This document shows positions 42,957 through 51,806 of a DNA stretch of 64,000 nt, piece by piece (positions within the stretch are counted from its first letter, which is position 1; every line of letters starts with the position of its first letter). This DNA comes from Pseudomonadota bacterium (GTDB taxonomy: Bacteria > Pseudomonadota > Gammaproteobacteria > Steroidobacterales > Steroidobacteraceae), in NCBI GenBank assembly GCA_023391815.1, contig JAEWAF010000102.1, forward strand, positions 1-64,000, read 5' to 3'. A model generated the notes under the pieces. The model was not told where the DNA came from. It made no database searches and saw only the letters and a list, made by a program, of their open reading frames with translations. The position numbers and the translations under genes are program-made.

Positions 42957-43519
42957 TTCAACGTTTCCACCAGCCTGGCCGGCGAGCCGTCGGATAACAG
43001 CAACCTCGTCCAGCGGCAGCGACTTTGCCGGATCGGCACGACGCTCGACGCATTCTCTCCTGTGTCGAACTCGATCGGCGCAGGCACGGGTTGCTCATAC
43101 CAGCCCCGCCCGGCCAGCAATTTCTCCTCGGCTTCTATTTTCCGCGTGGCATAGCGAAGCAATGACTGACCGATGAGATCATGCACCGGGACGTGGAATT
43201 CGTTTGCTCTTGCCGTCGAGCATGCAAGCAAGCGATGCGTGAGGTCACAAATCAGATGCACGCTGCGCGGACTCTCGCTGACGAGTAGCGCGAGCACGCG
43301 ATCGGCGGCGGAATCGAGCCGCGCACCGACGATCCGTTCTACCTTCGCTCGTTCCGCCGGCTCCATCGCCTGCCGGCCGGATTCCCATCGCGATATGGTC
43401 GGCTGGGCCACACCCAGCAATTCGGCGGCATGCTCCTGCTTCACTCGATGCAATAACCGCCAGCGCCGAAGTGCGGCGCCGAGCGCGAGCGCGGGGACGT
43501 TACTGGTTGCGATGCTCAT
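42890..43519 (-). CDS. XRE-family regulator with PAS-like C-terminal domain
   Basis: The 209-residue protein starts with a Cro/CI-type HTH (LLHRVKQEHAAELLGVAQPT, then ISRWESGRQ, about residues 25-55). The rest (about 85-195: SVHLICDLTHRLLACSTARA; GQSLLRYATRKIEAEEKLLA) has the alternation of a PAS sensor with conserved aromatic and His residues. No co-factor-binding motif is certain. It may sense a small ligand and control itself or the neighbouring genes. It is transcribed away from lhr; the 159-base gap between them holds both promoters. Confidence 0.82.
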   Translation of the reverse strand: MSIATSNVPALALGAALRRWRLLHRVKQEHAAELLGVAQPTISRWESGRQAMEPAERAKVERIVGARLDSAADRVLALLVSESPRSVHLICDLTHRLLACSTARANEFHVPVHDLIGQSLLRYATRKIEAEEKLLAGRGWYEQPVPAPIEFDTGENASSVVPIRQSRCRWTRLLLSDGSPARLVETLNYSIPSIHSGASSREASRRKRA

Positions 43520-43678
43520 TCATATGAATTTAGCACTTGCCCGTCGCCTCCCTCATCCCCGCCCCGAAACCAGACGACACTTGGCAGGGATCGGCGGCAG
43601 GATGCGTCCATTCCCCAGCCTCGCTCTTGAACTTACGTCCTGGTTCTCAACGTCTGGGGTATGCTCGGCGCGGTCCCC

Positions 43679-46600
43679 ATGAGTCACACCCCATATTTCC
43701 ACCCGGCGGTCGACGCCTGGTTCAACAGTCGCTTTCCGGCGCCCACGCCCGCGCAGGCGGACGCGTGGCCGGCGATTCAGTCGGGAAAACATGTACTGAT
43801 CGCCGCTCCGACCGGTTCAGGTAAGACTCTGGCGGCCTTTCTTGCGGCGATCGATGAGCTGGTGCGCGAGGGTGAGCAGTTCGGGCTGCCGGATGAGACT
43901 CGAATCGTCTATGTCTCGCCGTTGAAAGCGCTGTCGAACGACATCAATCGCAATCTCGAAGCGCCGCTCGCGGGCATCCGCGACAAGTTGCTGGAACAGG
44001 GCAGGCGAGATGTCGATATCCGCACCTGGGTTCGCACGGGCGACACGCCCCAGCACGAGCGCACTCAAGCGCGGCGTAAGCCGCCGCACATCGTTGTAAC
44101 GACGCCGGAGTCGCTTTACATCCTGCTCGGCTCCGAATCGGGCCGTGAAATGTTGAGCACGACGCGTACAGTCATCGTCGATGAAATCCACGCGGTGGCA
44201 GGCAGCAAACGCGGCTCGCACTTGTCACTTTCGCTGGAACGTCTGGAAGCGCTGGTCGGTCGCCGGCTCACGCGAGTTGGCCTGTCCGCGACTCAACAGC
44301 CCATCGAGGAAGTCGCACGTTTTCTGGTCGGCGGCCGTTATCTGCTGCCCGATGGCGAAGCCGATTGCACCATCGTCGACAGCGGCCACATTCGCAATCG
44401 CGACCTGGCGATCGAGCTGCCGGACGAGCCGCTCGGAGCGGTGATGTCGAATGAGACGTGGGGCCAGGTTTACGACCGCCTCGCGGAGCTCATCAAAGAA
44501 CATCGCACGACGCTGATCTTCGTGAACACGCGACGCACGGCCGAGCGCATTTGCCGTCAGCTCACCGAGCGCCTGGACCAGGACAAGCCGAAGGACGCAC
44601 CAGCGTCGGTCACCGCTCACCACGGCAGCCTGGCCAAGGAGCTGCGTTTCGATGCCGAGCAACGGTTGAAATTCGGCCAGCTCAAAGCGCTGGTCGCGAC
44701 CGCGTCGCTAGAGTTGGGTATCGATATCGGCGATGTCGATCTCGTCTGTCAGATCGCGTCGCCTCGTACGATCAATGCGTTCTTGCAACGGGTAGGCCGG
44801 TCCGGTCACGCCGTCGGCGCGACGCCGAAAGGACGTTTGTTTCCTCAGTCGCGCGACGATCTCGTGGAATGCACGGCGCTGCTCGATAGCGTGCGTCGAG
44901 GCGAACTGGACCGCTTGAAGATTCCGGTCGCGCCGATCGACGTACTGTCTCAGCAAATCGTCGCCGAAGCCGCCGCGCGCGAATGCACCGAGCGGGAATT
45001 GTTCGATCTCGTTCGATACGCCTATCCGTTCAAGACGGTGACGCGTGAAGCCTTCGACGAAGTCGTGCATATGTTGGCCGAAGGGTTCACGACCCGTCGC
45101 GGCCGCCATGGCGCGCTGCTGTATCACGATGCCGTCAATCACATCATCAAAGGTCGCAAGGGCGCCCGGCTGACCGCGATCACCTCAGGTGGCGCGATCC
45201 CGGACACGGCTGACTATCAAGTGATGCTGGAGCCCGAAGGCTTCATGATCGGCACGCTCAACGAAGATTTCGCGGTCGAGAGCATGTCGGGCGACATCTT
45301 CCAGCTCGGCAATTCCTCCTACCGAATCCTGCGCGTCGAGCGGAATACGGTGCGAGTGGAAGATGCGAAAGGCGAGGCGCCGAGCATTCCTTTCTGGCTC
45401 GGCGAAGCACCGGGGCGAACGGACGAGCTGTCCGTATCGGTGTCGCGTTTGCGTGAAGAAATCGAGAGTCGGCTCGATGAACACGCCTACCACGGCGACC
45501 TCGCCAGATCCGCCGCATTCCAGTGGCTGACTGAAGCAGTGGGCATCGGTGAAGTCGCCGCCGGCCAGCTTGTTTCTTATCTGGCCGCGGCACAGGCGGC
45601 GCTGGGCTCGCTACCCACGCAGAACAAAGTAATCTTCGAGCGCTTCTTCGATGAATCCGGCGGCATGCAGCTGGTGATTCACTCGCCGTTTGGCAGTCGG
45701 ATCAATCGCGCGTGGGGCCTGGCGCTTCGTAAGCGCTTCTGCCGCACGTTCAATTTCGAGCTGCAGGCCGCAGCCACCGAAGACACGATCATTCTGTCGC
45801 TGACCGGCTCGCATAGTTTCGAGCTGCTCGATGTGGCGAAGTACCTGCATCCGAACACCGCGCGCGACATCCTCATTCAAGCCATGCTCGACGCGCCGAT
45901 GTTCAACACGCGTTGGCGCTGGGGTGCGTCCATTGCGCTCGCGCTGCCGCGATTCCGAGGCGGCAAGAAGGTACCGCCGCAGATTGCGCGGATGAACGCC
46001 GAAGACCTGCTCGCGTCGGTGTTCCCGGATCAAGTGGCGTGTGGCGAGAACATCGTCGGCGACATCGTGGTCCCCGATCATCCATTGGTCCGGCAAACGG
46101 TGCGCGACTGTCTGGAAGAAGCCATGGACATCGAAGGCTTCGAACGACTTTTGCGCGCTATCGTCGGCCAGCAAATAAAAGTCGAAGCGCGCGATCTGAC
46201 CGAGCCGTCGCCGCTGGCGCTGGAAGTGTTGAACGCGCGGCCTTACGCCTATCTCGACGACGCGCCCCTCGAGGAACGACGCACGCAGGCGGTGATGAGT
46301 CGTCGTTGGATGGATCCGCAGTCCGCCTCCGATATCGGCAAGCTCGATCCAGCGGCAATCGCTCGGGTTCGCGAAGAAGCCTGGCCCGACGCGGGCAACG
46401 CGGATCAGCTGCACGATGCATTGCTGTGGCTGACCTTCATGACGACCGAGGACGTCGAGACTCAGCCCAGCTGGGCGGCGCTGTGCCACGATCTGATGAC
46501 ACAGAAACGGCTGACGAAGCTCAGCGTCGAGAACGTCAGCATTTTCGTCGCGACGGAACGGGTGCCTTACTTCGAAGCGGTGTTCCCGAATATCTCGATG

Positions 46601-48064
46601 GACCCGCCCGTCGTCGTGCCCGCCATCTATTCAGCCAAGCGAGATCGTAACGAGGCCGTTCGCGAAATCGTGCGCGGCAGGCTGGAAGGACTCGGCCCGA
46701 CGACCGCCGCCCAACTCGCCGCCTCGTTCGGTGGAAACATCGAGGACGTCGATGGGGCGTTGCTGTCGCTCGAAGCGGAAGGCACCGCCATGCGCGGCAA
46801 CTTCGAGCCCGAGAGCACTGACGGCATTCAGTGGTGCGATCGCCGCCTGCTTGCACGCATCCACCGTTACACAGTGAAACGGCTGCGTGCCGAGATCGAG
46901 CCGGTGCAGGCACGTGACTTCCTGCGTTTCCTGTTCGACTGGCAGCGCGTGACGCCAAACCACCGCATGCAGGGACCGGACTCGGTGCCCGCCGTCCTCG
47001 CGCAACTCGAAGGCTTCGATGCTCCCGCCGGCGCATGGGAAACAGAAATCCTGCCGACACGCATCGCCGAGTACGAACCCGCGTGGCTGGACGAGCAATG
47101 TCTCGCCGGCCGCATCATCTGGACCCGTCTTGCCACTCGCAATGGCGACTCAGAGCGCGGCGCCGCGCCGGTGCGATCGACGCCGATTGCGCTGCTGCCC
47201 CGACGTAATGTGAAACAGTGGTCGCAATTCTCCAGCACCACTGAACGTTCCCAACTCACCGACAAAGCTCGGCGCGTCGCCGAGTACATCGAGGAGAACG
47301 GCGCGTCGTTCTACGACGAGATCGTCGATCACGTCGGCTTGCTGCCGGTTCAAGTGGAAGAAGCGCTCGGCGAGCTGGTCGCACTGGGCCTGGTGAACTC
47401 CGACAGCTTTGGCGGCCTGCGAGCTTTGTTGATGCCGGCGGATCGACGTCGCAGCAGCGCCCGCGATCGTAGGCGACAACGCCGTATCGCCATCTTCGGG
47501 ATGCAGGACGCCGGCCGCTGGGCGCTGGTCAGAAGAAAAGAAACGAAGCTCGACGACGCGAAGCCCGTGCCGCCGCGTAACGACGAAGCCATCGAGCATA
47601 TCTGTCATACGCTGCTGCGGCGCTGGGGTGTCGTGTTCTGGAAATTGCTGGAGCGTGAAGCCGACTGGCTGCCGCCCTGGAGAGATCTGCTGATGTGCTT
47701 CCGTCGATTGGAAGCTCGCGGAGAGATTCGAGGCGGGCGGTTCGTCGCGGGTTTCTCCGGGGAACAGTTCGCGTTGCCGGAAGCCATCGGTCAGCTGCGC
47801 GAAGTGCGTCGACGCGACAGCGAGCTGCAGCTCGTATCGCTTTCGGCCGCCGACCCGCTCAATCTGGTCGGCATTCTCACACCGGGTGGCCGACTGCCGG
47901 CGCTCACAGGCAATCGGGTGTTGTATCGAGACGGCGTGCCGACCGCGCTCTACGTCGGCGGAGAGGTCAAATTCATCGAGCAGCTCGACCCGGCTGAGCA
48001 ATGGCAGGTGCGCGGCGCGCTGTTGAGACGCCAGGTGCCGGCACCGCTCGCGGATCTTGCTTGA
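43679..48064 (+). CDS. lhr: Lhr-type superfamily 2 ATP-dependent helicase
   Basis: The 1461-residue length and layout match bacterial long Lhr, a helicase linked to DNA repair. The N-terminal core has Q-motif region TPAQADAWPAIQSGKHVLIA, Walker A APTGSGKTLAAFL, Walker B-type VDEIHAVAGSKRG, motif III LSATQQ, and motif VI-type QRVGRSGHA. A winged helix and Lhr-specific domain follow, then the long C-terminal extension (from about 900) typical of bacterial members. I start at the ATG at 43679 (MSHTPYFHPAVDAWFNSRFP). It has no partner gene (such as a nuclease/exonuclease) adjacent. Confidence 0.95.
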   Translation: MSHTPYFHPAVDAWFNSRFPAPTPAQADAWPAIQSGKHVLIAAPTGSGKTLAAFLAAIDELVREGEQFGLPDETRIVYVSPLKALSNDINRNLEAPLAGIRDKLLEQGRRDVDIRTWVRTGDTPQHERTQARRKPPHIVVTTPESLYILLGSESGREMLSTTRTVIVDEIHAVAGSKRGSHLSLSLERLEALVGRRLTRVGLSATQQPIEEVARFLVGGRYLLPDGEADCTIVDSGHIRNRDLAIELPDEPLGAVMSNETWGQVYDRLAELIKEHRTTLIFVNTRRTAERICRQLTERLDQDKPKDAPASVTAHHGSLAKELRFDAEQRLKFGQLKALVATASLELGIDIGDVDLVCQIASPRTINAFLQRVGRSGHAVGATPKGRLFPQSRDDLVECTALLDSVRRGELDRLKIPVAPIDVLSQQIVAEAAARECTERELFDLVRYAYPFKTVTREAFDEVVHMLAEGFTTRRGRHGALLYHDAVNHIIKGRKGARLTAITSGGAIPDTADYQVMLEPEGFMIGTLNEDFAVESMSGDIFQLGNSSYRILRVERNTVRVEDAKGEAPSIPFWLGEAPGRTDELSVSVSRLREEIESRLDEHAYHGDLARSAAFQWLTEAVGIGEVAAGQLVSYLAAAQAALGSLPTQNKVIFERFFDESGGMQLVIHSPFGSRINRAWGLALRKRFCRTFNFELQAAATEDTIILSLTGSHSFELLDVAKYLHPNTARDILIQAMLDAPMFNTRWRWGASIALALPRFRGGKKVPPQIARMNAEDLLASVFPDQVACGENIVGDIVVPDHPLVRQTVRDCLEEAMDIEGFERLLRAIVGQQIKVEARDLTEPSPLALEVLNARPYAYLDDAPLEERRTQAVMSRRWMDPQSASDIGKLDPAAIARVREEAWPDAGNADQLHDALLWLTFMTTEDVETQPSWAALCHDLMTQKRLTKLSVENVSIFVATERVPYFEAVFPNISMDPPVVVPAIYSAKRDRNEAVREIVRGRLEGLGPTTAAQLAASFGGNIEDVDGALLSLEAEGTAMRGNFEPESTDGIQWCDRRLLARIHRYTVKRLRAEIEPVQARDFLRFLFDWQRVTPNHRMQGPDSVPAVLAQLEGFDAPAGAWETEILPTRIAEYEPAWLDEQCLAGRIIWTRLATRNGDSERGAAPVRSTPIALLPRRNVKQWSQFSSTTERSQLTDKARRVAEYIEENGASFYDEIVDHVGLLPVQVEEALGELVALGLVNSDSFGGLRALLMPADRRRSSARDRRRQRRIAIFGMQDAGRWALVRRKETKLDDAKPVPPRNDEAIEHICHTLLRRWGVVFWKLLEREADWLPPWRDLLMCFRRLEARGEIRGGRFVAGFSGEQFALPEAIGQLREVRRRDSELQLVSLSAADPLNLVGILTPGGRLPALTGNRVLYRDGVPTALYVGGEVKFIEQLDPAEQWQVRGALLRRQVPAPLADLA

Positions 48065-48066
48065 AA

Positions 48067-48870
48067 TCAGATGACGATGGTCCGGCCGTGCTTGTGATCC
48101 ACCGGTTCTTGTTTGGGATCTTCACGTTCCAGCGGCAGTGAGTCCGGGTCGGCGGGCTGCGCTTCCGGCTCCTGCTTGGGCTCGGTGTTCGAGGCTTCGC
48201 TTGGATTCTGCTGGGAGATCGTGCCCAGTCCATTCATGCGCGTGTTCACCTTGCGCGGCGAGCCGGTATAGAAGATCGCGCCGACACCATTCATCGTTGC
48301 ATCGAGCGAGTCGCGCGGATTCACGATCACGCTGCCCACGCCATCCACAGTCACTTTCGCGTCGGCGACCGCGAGCTTGCTAAGGTCGGCGTGACCCGCG
48401 CCCGCCAATCGCACGGTCAGCTCATCCAACTGCCCGTTCGCCACGATGTTCGCCGCGCCGGCGGCCTTGATCCTCGTGTCGCCGCCGTGCAAGCCGACCA
48501 CGCTCACGTCGTTGCCACCTTCCAGCTCCAGTGAATCGAGCTTGGGCAGAGTGATTTGTACGGTCAGCCGTGAGTTGTTCCGAATCACCCAGTCGCGCGC
48601 CTTGTTCTTGATATGCAGCGTGCCGCCACTGACGCTGGTCTCGGTGCGCGCCACGGATTTCTCGTTACCGGTGACCAAGACCGACAGCGGCTCGCCAATC
48701 TTGATCTCGAGCTTGGCCCCGCCTTCCAGGCTGATCGAGTCGAAGGATTGAACGTCGCGGCGCTCGCTAACGACGGCGCCTCCGTCGGCGCCAACGTCAT
48801 GACCACCATCGCCACAGCCAGCCAACAGAGCCAGCGCGACGAGTGCGCCCAGCGCGGGAAGTTTGTTCAT
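48067..48870 (-). CDS. DUF2807 (GIN domain) lipoprotein
   Basis: The 267-residue exported protein has a lipoprotein signal (LPALGALVALALLAGC). A right-handed beta-helix of the DUF2807 type follows: repeating strands such as FDSISLEGGAKLEIKIGEPL, DSLELEGGNDVSVVGLHGGD and LTVRLAGAGHADLSKLAVAD, with regular short turns. The C-terminal ~55 residues are acidic, Pro/Glu-rich and ordered differently, ending in a KHGRTIVI tail. DUF2807 proteins are surface or periplasmic; their function is unclear. It converges with lhr 3 bases apart. Confidence 0.88.
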   Translation of the reverse strand: MNKLPALGALVALALLAGCGDGGHDVGADGGAVVSERRDVQSFDSISLEGGAKLEIKIGEPLSVLVTGNEKSVARTETSVSGGTLHIKNKARDWVIRNNSRLTVQITLPKLDSLELEGGNDVSVVGLHGGDTRIKAAGAANIVANGQLDELTVRLAGAGHADLSKLAVADAKVTVDGVGSVIVNPRDSLDATMNGVGAIFYTGSPRKVNTRMNGLGTISQQNPSEASNTEPKQEPEAQPADPDSLPLEREDPKQEPVDHKHGRTIVI

Positions 48871-49203
48871 GACGCGACCTCGTGGAATTTTACATAGCCC
48901 CCTGGAGGGTCATGATGAGCCGGCCCGCCAGTCCGACGAAAGCTCGTGCCGGCGAATCGCGGCCCGGCGCCGGTGAGGTCGCCGCGAAAGGCTCGACTGC
49001 GTCCTCGCGGCTGCCGCAAAGGGTGTGCGAACGTTCGAGCCCACCTCGGGGCCGCTCCAATCCGCCCCAAATGTGACTCAGGTCACAACTTCCACACGTC
49101 GACCCGCTTCTTCGACGATTTGCGACGCATGCTGTGAGGGTGATGCGTGCAACGTGATTTTCGTCCGTGTCCTTAGGGTGCGTACAGGGTTAACCTACTT
49201 TCC
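48871..49203. other. 333-base gap between DUF2807 and diguanylate cyclase genes
   Basis: No gene is supported here. The region holds a perfect CRP-type site (49072-49087, listed separately) and GC-rich sequence near 48950-49020 that could form several weak hairpins. It should carry promoters for both divergent genes. Confidence 0.45.
49072..49087. promoter_or_regulatory. perfect CRP/Clp-type binding site
   Basis: TGTGA (49072-49076), CTCAGG, TCACA (49083-49087) matches the CRP-family consensus TGTGA-N6-TCACA exactly. It lies 117 bases before the diguanylate cyclase start and about 200 bases before the divergent DUF2807 start. The regulator may be CRP (cAMP) or a Clp-like relative that responds to c-di-GMP. 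Confidence 0.75.
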
Positions 49204-50457
49204 GTGCAGATCAAGCCTCCTTCTCCCATCAAGCACCGCAACCCCTTACGCGAGCGCTTCGCGAAGCTGTTGCCGCCGCTTTCCTTTGCCGAGCCGCTCG
49301 AGAGCCAGTATCGCAACTGGCATACGGAGCATGTGCGCGAGCGGGTGAAGTACACCATGCTGCCGGCGATGGGGCTGCTGCTGATCGTGTCGCTGGCGGG
49401 CGGGCCGTTTCGCGAACTGCGCGAGAGCCTGTTTGCTCCGGACCAGATGGTCATCGTCGACCTGCTCCGGTTCGGCGTCCTCCTGCCGACCGGCACGGCG
49501 ATGCTGCTGGTCACGTACACCAAGCTCTATGCGCGCTGGCTGACGTTCGCCGCGCCGGCGGTGGCGCTGTTACAGAGCCTGTGCATCGTCGCATGCGACC
49601 TGCTCATGCATCGCCAGGGCTATTCGCTGAGCTCGGTGCTGCCCATGCTGGTGCTCTCGGCCTACATGCTGTTCGGGATGATGCAAGCGCAGGCAACCAT
49701 CACCGCGACCGCCATTGTCGTCGCGTACGGACTGACCGGCTGGGTCGCGGGTTTGAATTCCGGCCAGCGCTTGTTCGATCTGGCCATGACCACCTGCGCG
49801 CTGGTGTTGGGATTCTTCTTCTATTACAGCTTCTCCCGCAGCCAGCGCTTGAATTGGTTCCGAAACATGATGCTGACCGATTCGGTGCATCGTGACGCGC
49901 TCACCAACATCGGCAACCGTCGCATGTTCGACGCGCATATCGACCGTTTGTGGAATCAGGCGATTCGCACGCGCGCGCCGATCGCGCTGTTGCTGGTCGA
50001 CCTCGATCACTTCAAATCTTTCAACGATCACGCCGGCCACCAGGCGGGCGACCACTGCCTGGCGCGCGTGGCCGGCGCCATCGCTCAATCGGCGCGACGT
50101 CCGTTGGATATCGCGGCTCGTTACGGCGGCGAGGAATTCGTCGTGCTGTTGTTCGACGTGAAGCGCGATCGTGTCGAAGAGCTGTGCCGCGAGCTGCACA
50201 ACAATCTGGCGGCACTACAGATTCCGCATCCGGCGTCGTCGGTCGGTCCGCATGTGACTGTGAGCATCGGCGCGGCGTGCGTCGAACCTCAGTCGGGCCG
50301 GAATCACGATGGTTTGATCCAGCTCGCCGACGAAGCGCTATACGCGGCCAAAGAAGGCGGTCGCAATCGCACCGTCGTGATGGATCGCGAATACGCGACG
50401 CTCAAGACCGGTGCGTTCCGCGTGCCGCGCAAACGCGCACGAACTGAAGCCGCCTGA
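49204..50457 (+). CDS. membrane-bound diguanylate cyclase (GGEEF)
   Basis: The enzyme makes cyclic di-GMP from two GTP. The 417-residue protein has about six membrane helices in residues 55-215 (MLPAMGLLLIVSLAGG; LLVTYTKLYARWLTF and following), a MASE-like sensor. A GGDEF domain follows with DALTNIGNRRMFDAHIDRLW, DLDHFKSFNDHAGHQAGD and the active site RYGGEEFVVLLF. An inhibitory I-site RxxD (RPLD) lies five residues before GGEEF, so product feedback is likely. The start is GTG. A perfect CRP-type site lies upstream. Confidence 0.93.
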   Translation: MQIKPPSPIKHRNPLRERFAKLLPPLSFAEPLESQYRNWHTEHVRERVKYTMLPAMGLLLIVSLAGGPFRELRESLFAPDQMVIVDLLRFGVLLPTGTAMLLVTYTKLYARWLTFAAPAVALLQSLCIVACDLLMHRQGYSLSSVLPMLVLSAYMLFGMMQAQATITATAIVVAYGLTGWVAGLNSGQRLFDLAMTTCALVLGFFFYYSFSRSQRLNWFRNMMLTDSVHRDALTNIGNRRMFDAHIDRLWNQAIRTRAPIALLLVDLDHFKSFNDHAGHQAGDHCLARVAGAIAQSARRPLDIAARYGGEEFVVLLFDVKRDRVEELCRELHNNLAALQIPHPASSVGPHVTVSIGAACVEPQSGRNHDGLIQLADEALYAAKEGGRNRTVVMDREYATLKTGAFRVPRKRARTEAA

Positions 50458-50621
50458 CTCTGGATTGCGACGGGCGACTATTTATTTCTCATGGACAGCG
50501 TTATCAAGTGACGCCGTGCCGCGGCAGCGTTGTTTTGAATGATACATTTCGATGAGCGCGACGGATCCAAACGATCCGCCGGCGCATTACATCGAACTTT
50601 CAATCGGAAGCTCAACGCCGC

Positions 50622-51638
50622 ATGTCCGCCATGATCGATACGCCTGTCGACGCGCCCGCCCGCTCCAACGAGATCGTCACGCTGCAAGCTCACATCCTGC
50701 AGCAGCAGACGCGTTATCCGGAGGCGAGCGGCCAGTTCTCCTGGATTCTGTCGGCGCTCGCGATCTCGGCGAAGATGATTGCCTCGCACGTTCGTCGCGC
50801 ACGGCTCGACGACGTGCTGGGCACGGTGGGCAATCAAAACGTTCAGGGCGAGCAGCAGCAGAAGCTGGACGTCATCGCCAACGACATCCTGTTACGCACG
50901 CTCGGTGGCCGGGAAGGCGTGGCGATCGTCGCCTCGGAAGAAAACGAAGAGCCGGTGATCCTGCGCACCGACGATGCCGCCGAGCGCAAGTACTGCGTGT
51001 TGTTCGATCCGCTGGACGGCTCGTCGAATCTCGATGTCTGCGGCGCCGTCGGCACCATCTTCTCCATCCTGCGCAAGGATCGTCGCTCCCCGCAGCCGCA
51101 GTCTTCGCTGCTGCAGCCGGGAGTGGAGCAGGTCGCCGCCGGCTATGTTCTGTACGGCTCCTCGACCGTGTTCGTGCTGACCATCGGCCTGGGTGTGGAT
51201 ATGTTCGTGCTGGATCCGGCGTACGGCGCCTTCATGCGCGTGGCCCAGGGCGTGCGCATCCCGAAGGCGCATAAATGCTACTCGGTCAATGAAGGCAACC
51301 GGCTCAGCTTCCCCGAGGGTTATCAGAAGTATCTGGCGTGGGCGCAGGAGCGCGGCTATTCGAGCCGCTATGCCGGCGCGATGGTCGCCGACGTTCATCG
51401 CATCCTGTTGCAAGGCGGCGTGTTCATGTATCCGCCCACCCGCAAGGCGCCCAAGGGCAAGCTACGGCTGATGTACGAAGCCAATCCCATGGCCATGATC
51501 GTGGAACAGGCCGGCGGCAAGGCGCTGAGCGCGCCGAACGAGCGCATCCTCGACGTGCGGCCCACCGACATCCACCAGCGCGTGCCGGTCATCATCGGCA
51601 GCAGCGAGGAAGTGGACCACGTCGCTTCGCACTTGTGA
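50622..51638 (+). CDS. fbp: class I fructose-1,6-bisphosphatase
   Basis: The enzyme hydrolyses fructose 1,6-bisphosphate to fructose 6-phosphate, the key gluconeogenic step. The 338-residue length fits class I. Metal and catalytic motifs are present: VASEENEEP, FDPLDGSSNLD, and the C-terminal LRLMYEANPMAMIVEQAGGK with the substrate-binding region. It stands between unrelated genes, so its link to the glycerol kinase at 2.1 kb is metabolic only. An inverted repeat (GGGGTCCG 51647-51654 / CGGACCCC 51706-51713) follows the stop. Confidence 0.96.
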   Translation: MSAMIDTPVDAPARSNEIVTLQAHILQQQTRYPEASGQFSWILSALAISAKMIASHVRRARLDDVLGTVGNQNVQGEQQQKLDVIANDILLRTLGGREGVAIVASEENEEPVILRTDDAAERKYCVLFDPLDGSSNLDVCGAVGTIFSILRKDRRSPQPQSSLLQPGVEQVAAGYVLYGSSTVFVLTIGLGVDMFVLDPAYGAFMRVAQGVRIPKAHKCYSVNEGNRLSFPEGYQKYLAWAQERGYSSRYAGAMVADVHRILLQGGVFMYPPTRKAPKGKLRLMYEANPMAMIVEQAGGKALSAPNERILDVRPTDIHQRVPVIIGSSEEVDHVASHL

Positions 51639-51806
51639 GAAGTCGCGGGGTCCGAGGCCGGGATCCCGCCCATCCAGACTCAATTCAGCCAGGTCGGGGT
51701 AGCCGCGGACCCCGGTAATCGATCGTGGATGCCCGCGCGTTGCAGCAACCTGTGACGCCGGAGTGTATTCTTCTATTCTGGTGGTTTGAGTCTTTCGGGA
51801 AGCTAA

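Noticed and set aside
51647..51713. Inverted repeat GGGGTCCG / CGGACCCC after fbp as a terminator
   Set aside because: The arms are about 50 bases apart with no T-run; mentioned in the fbp entry but too weak for a feature.
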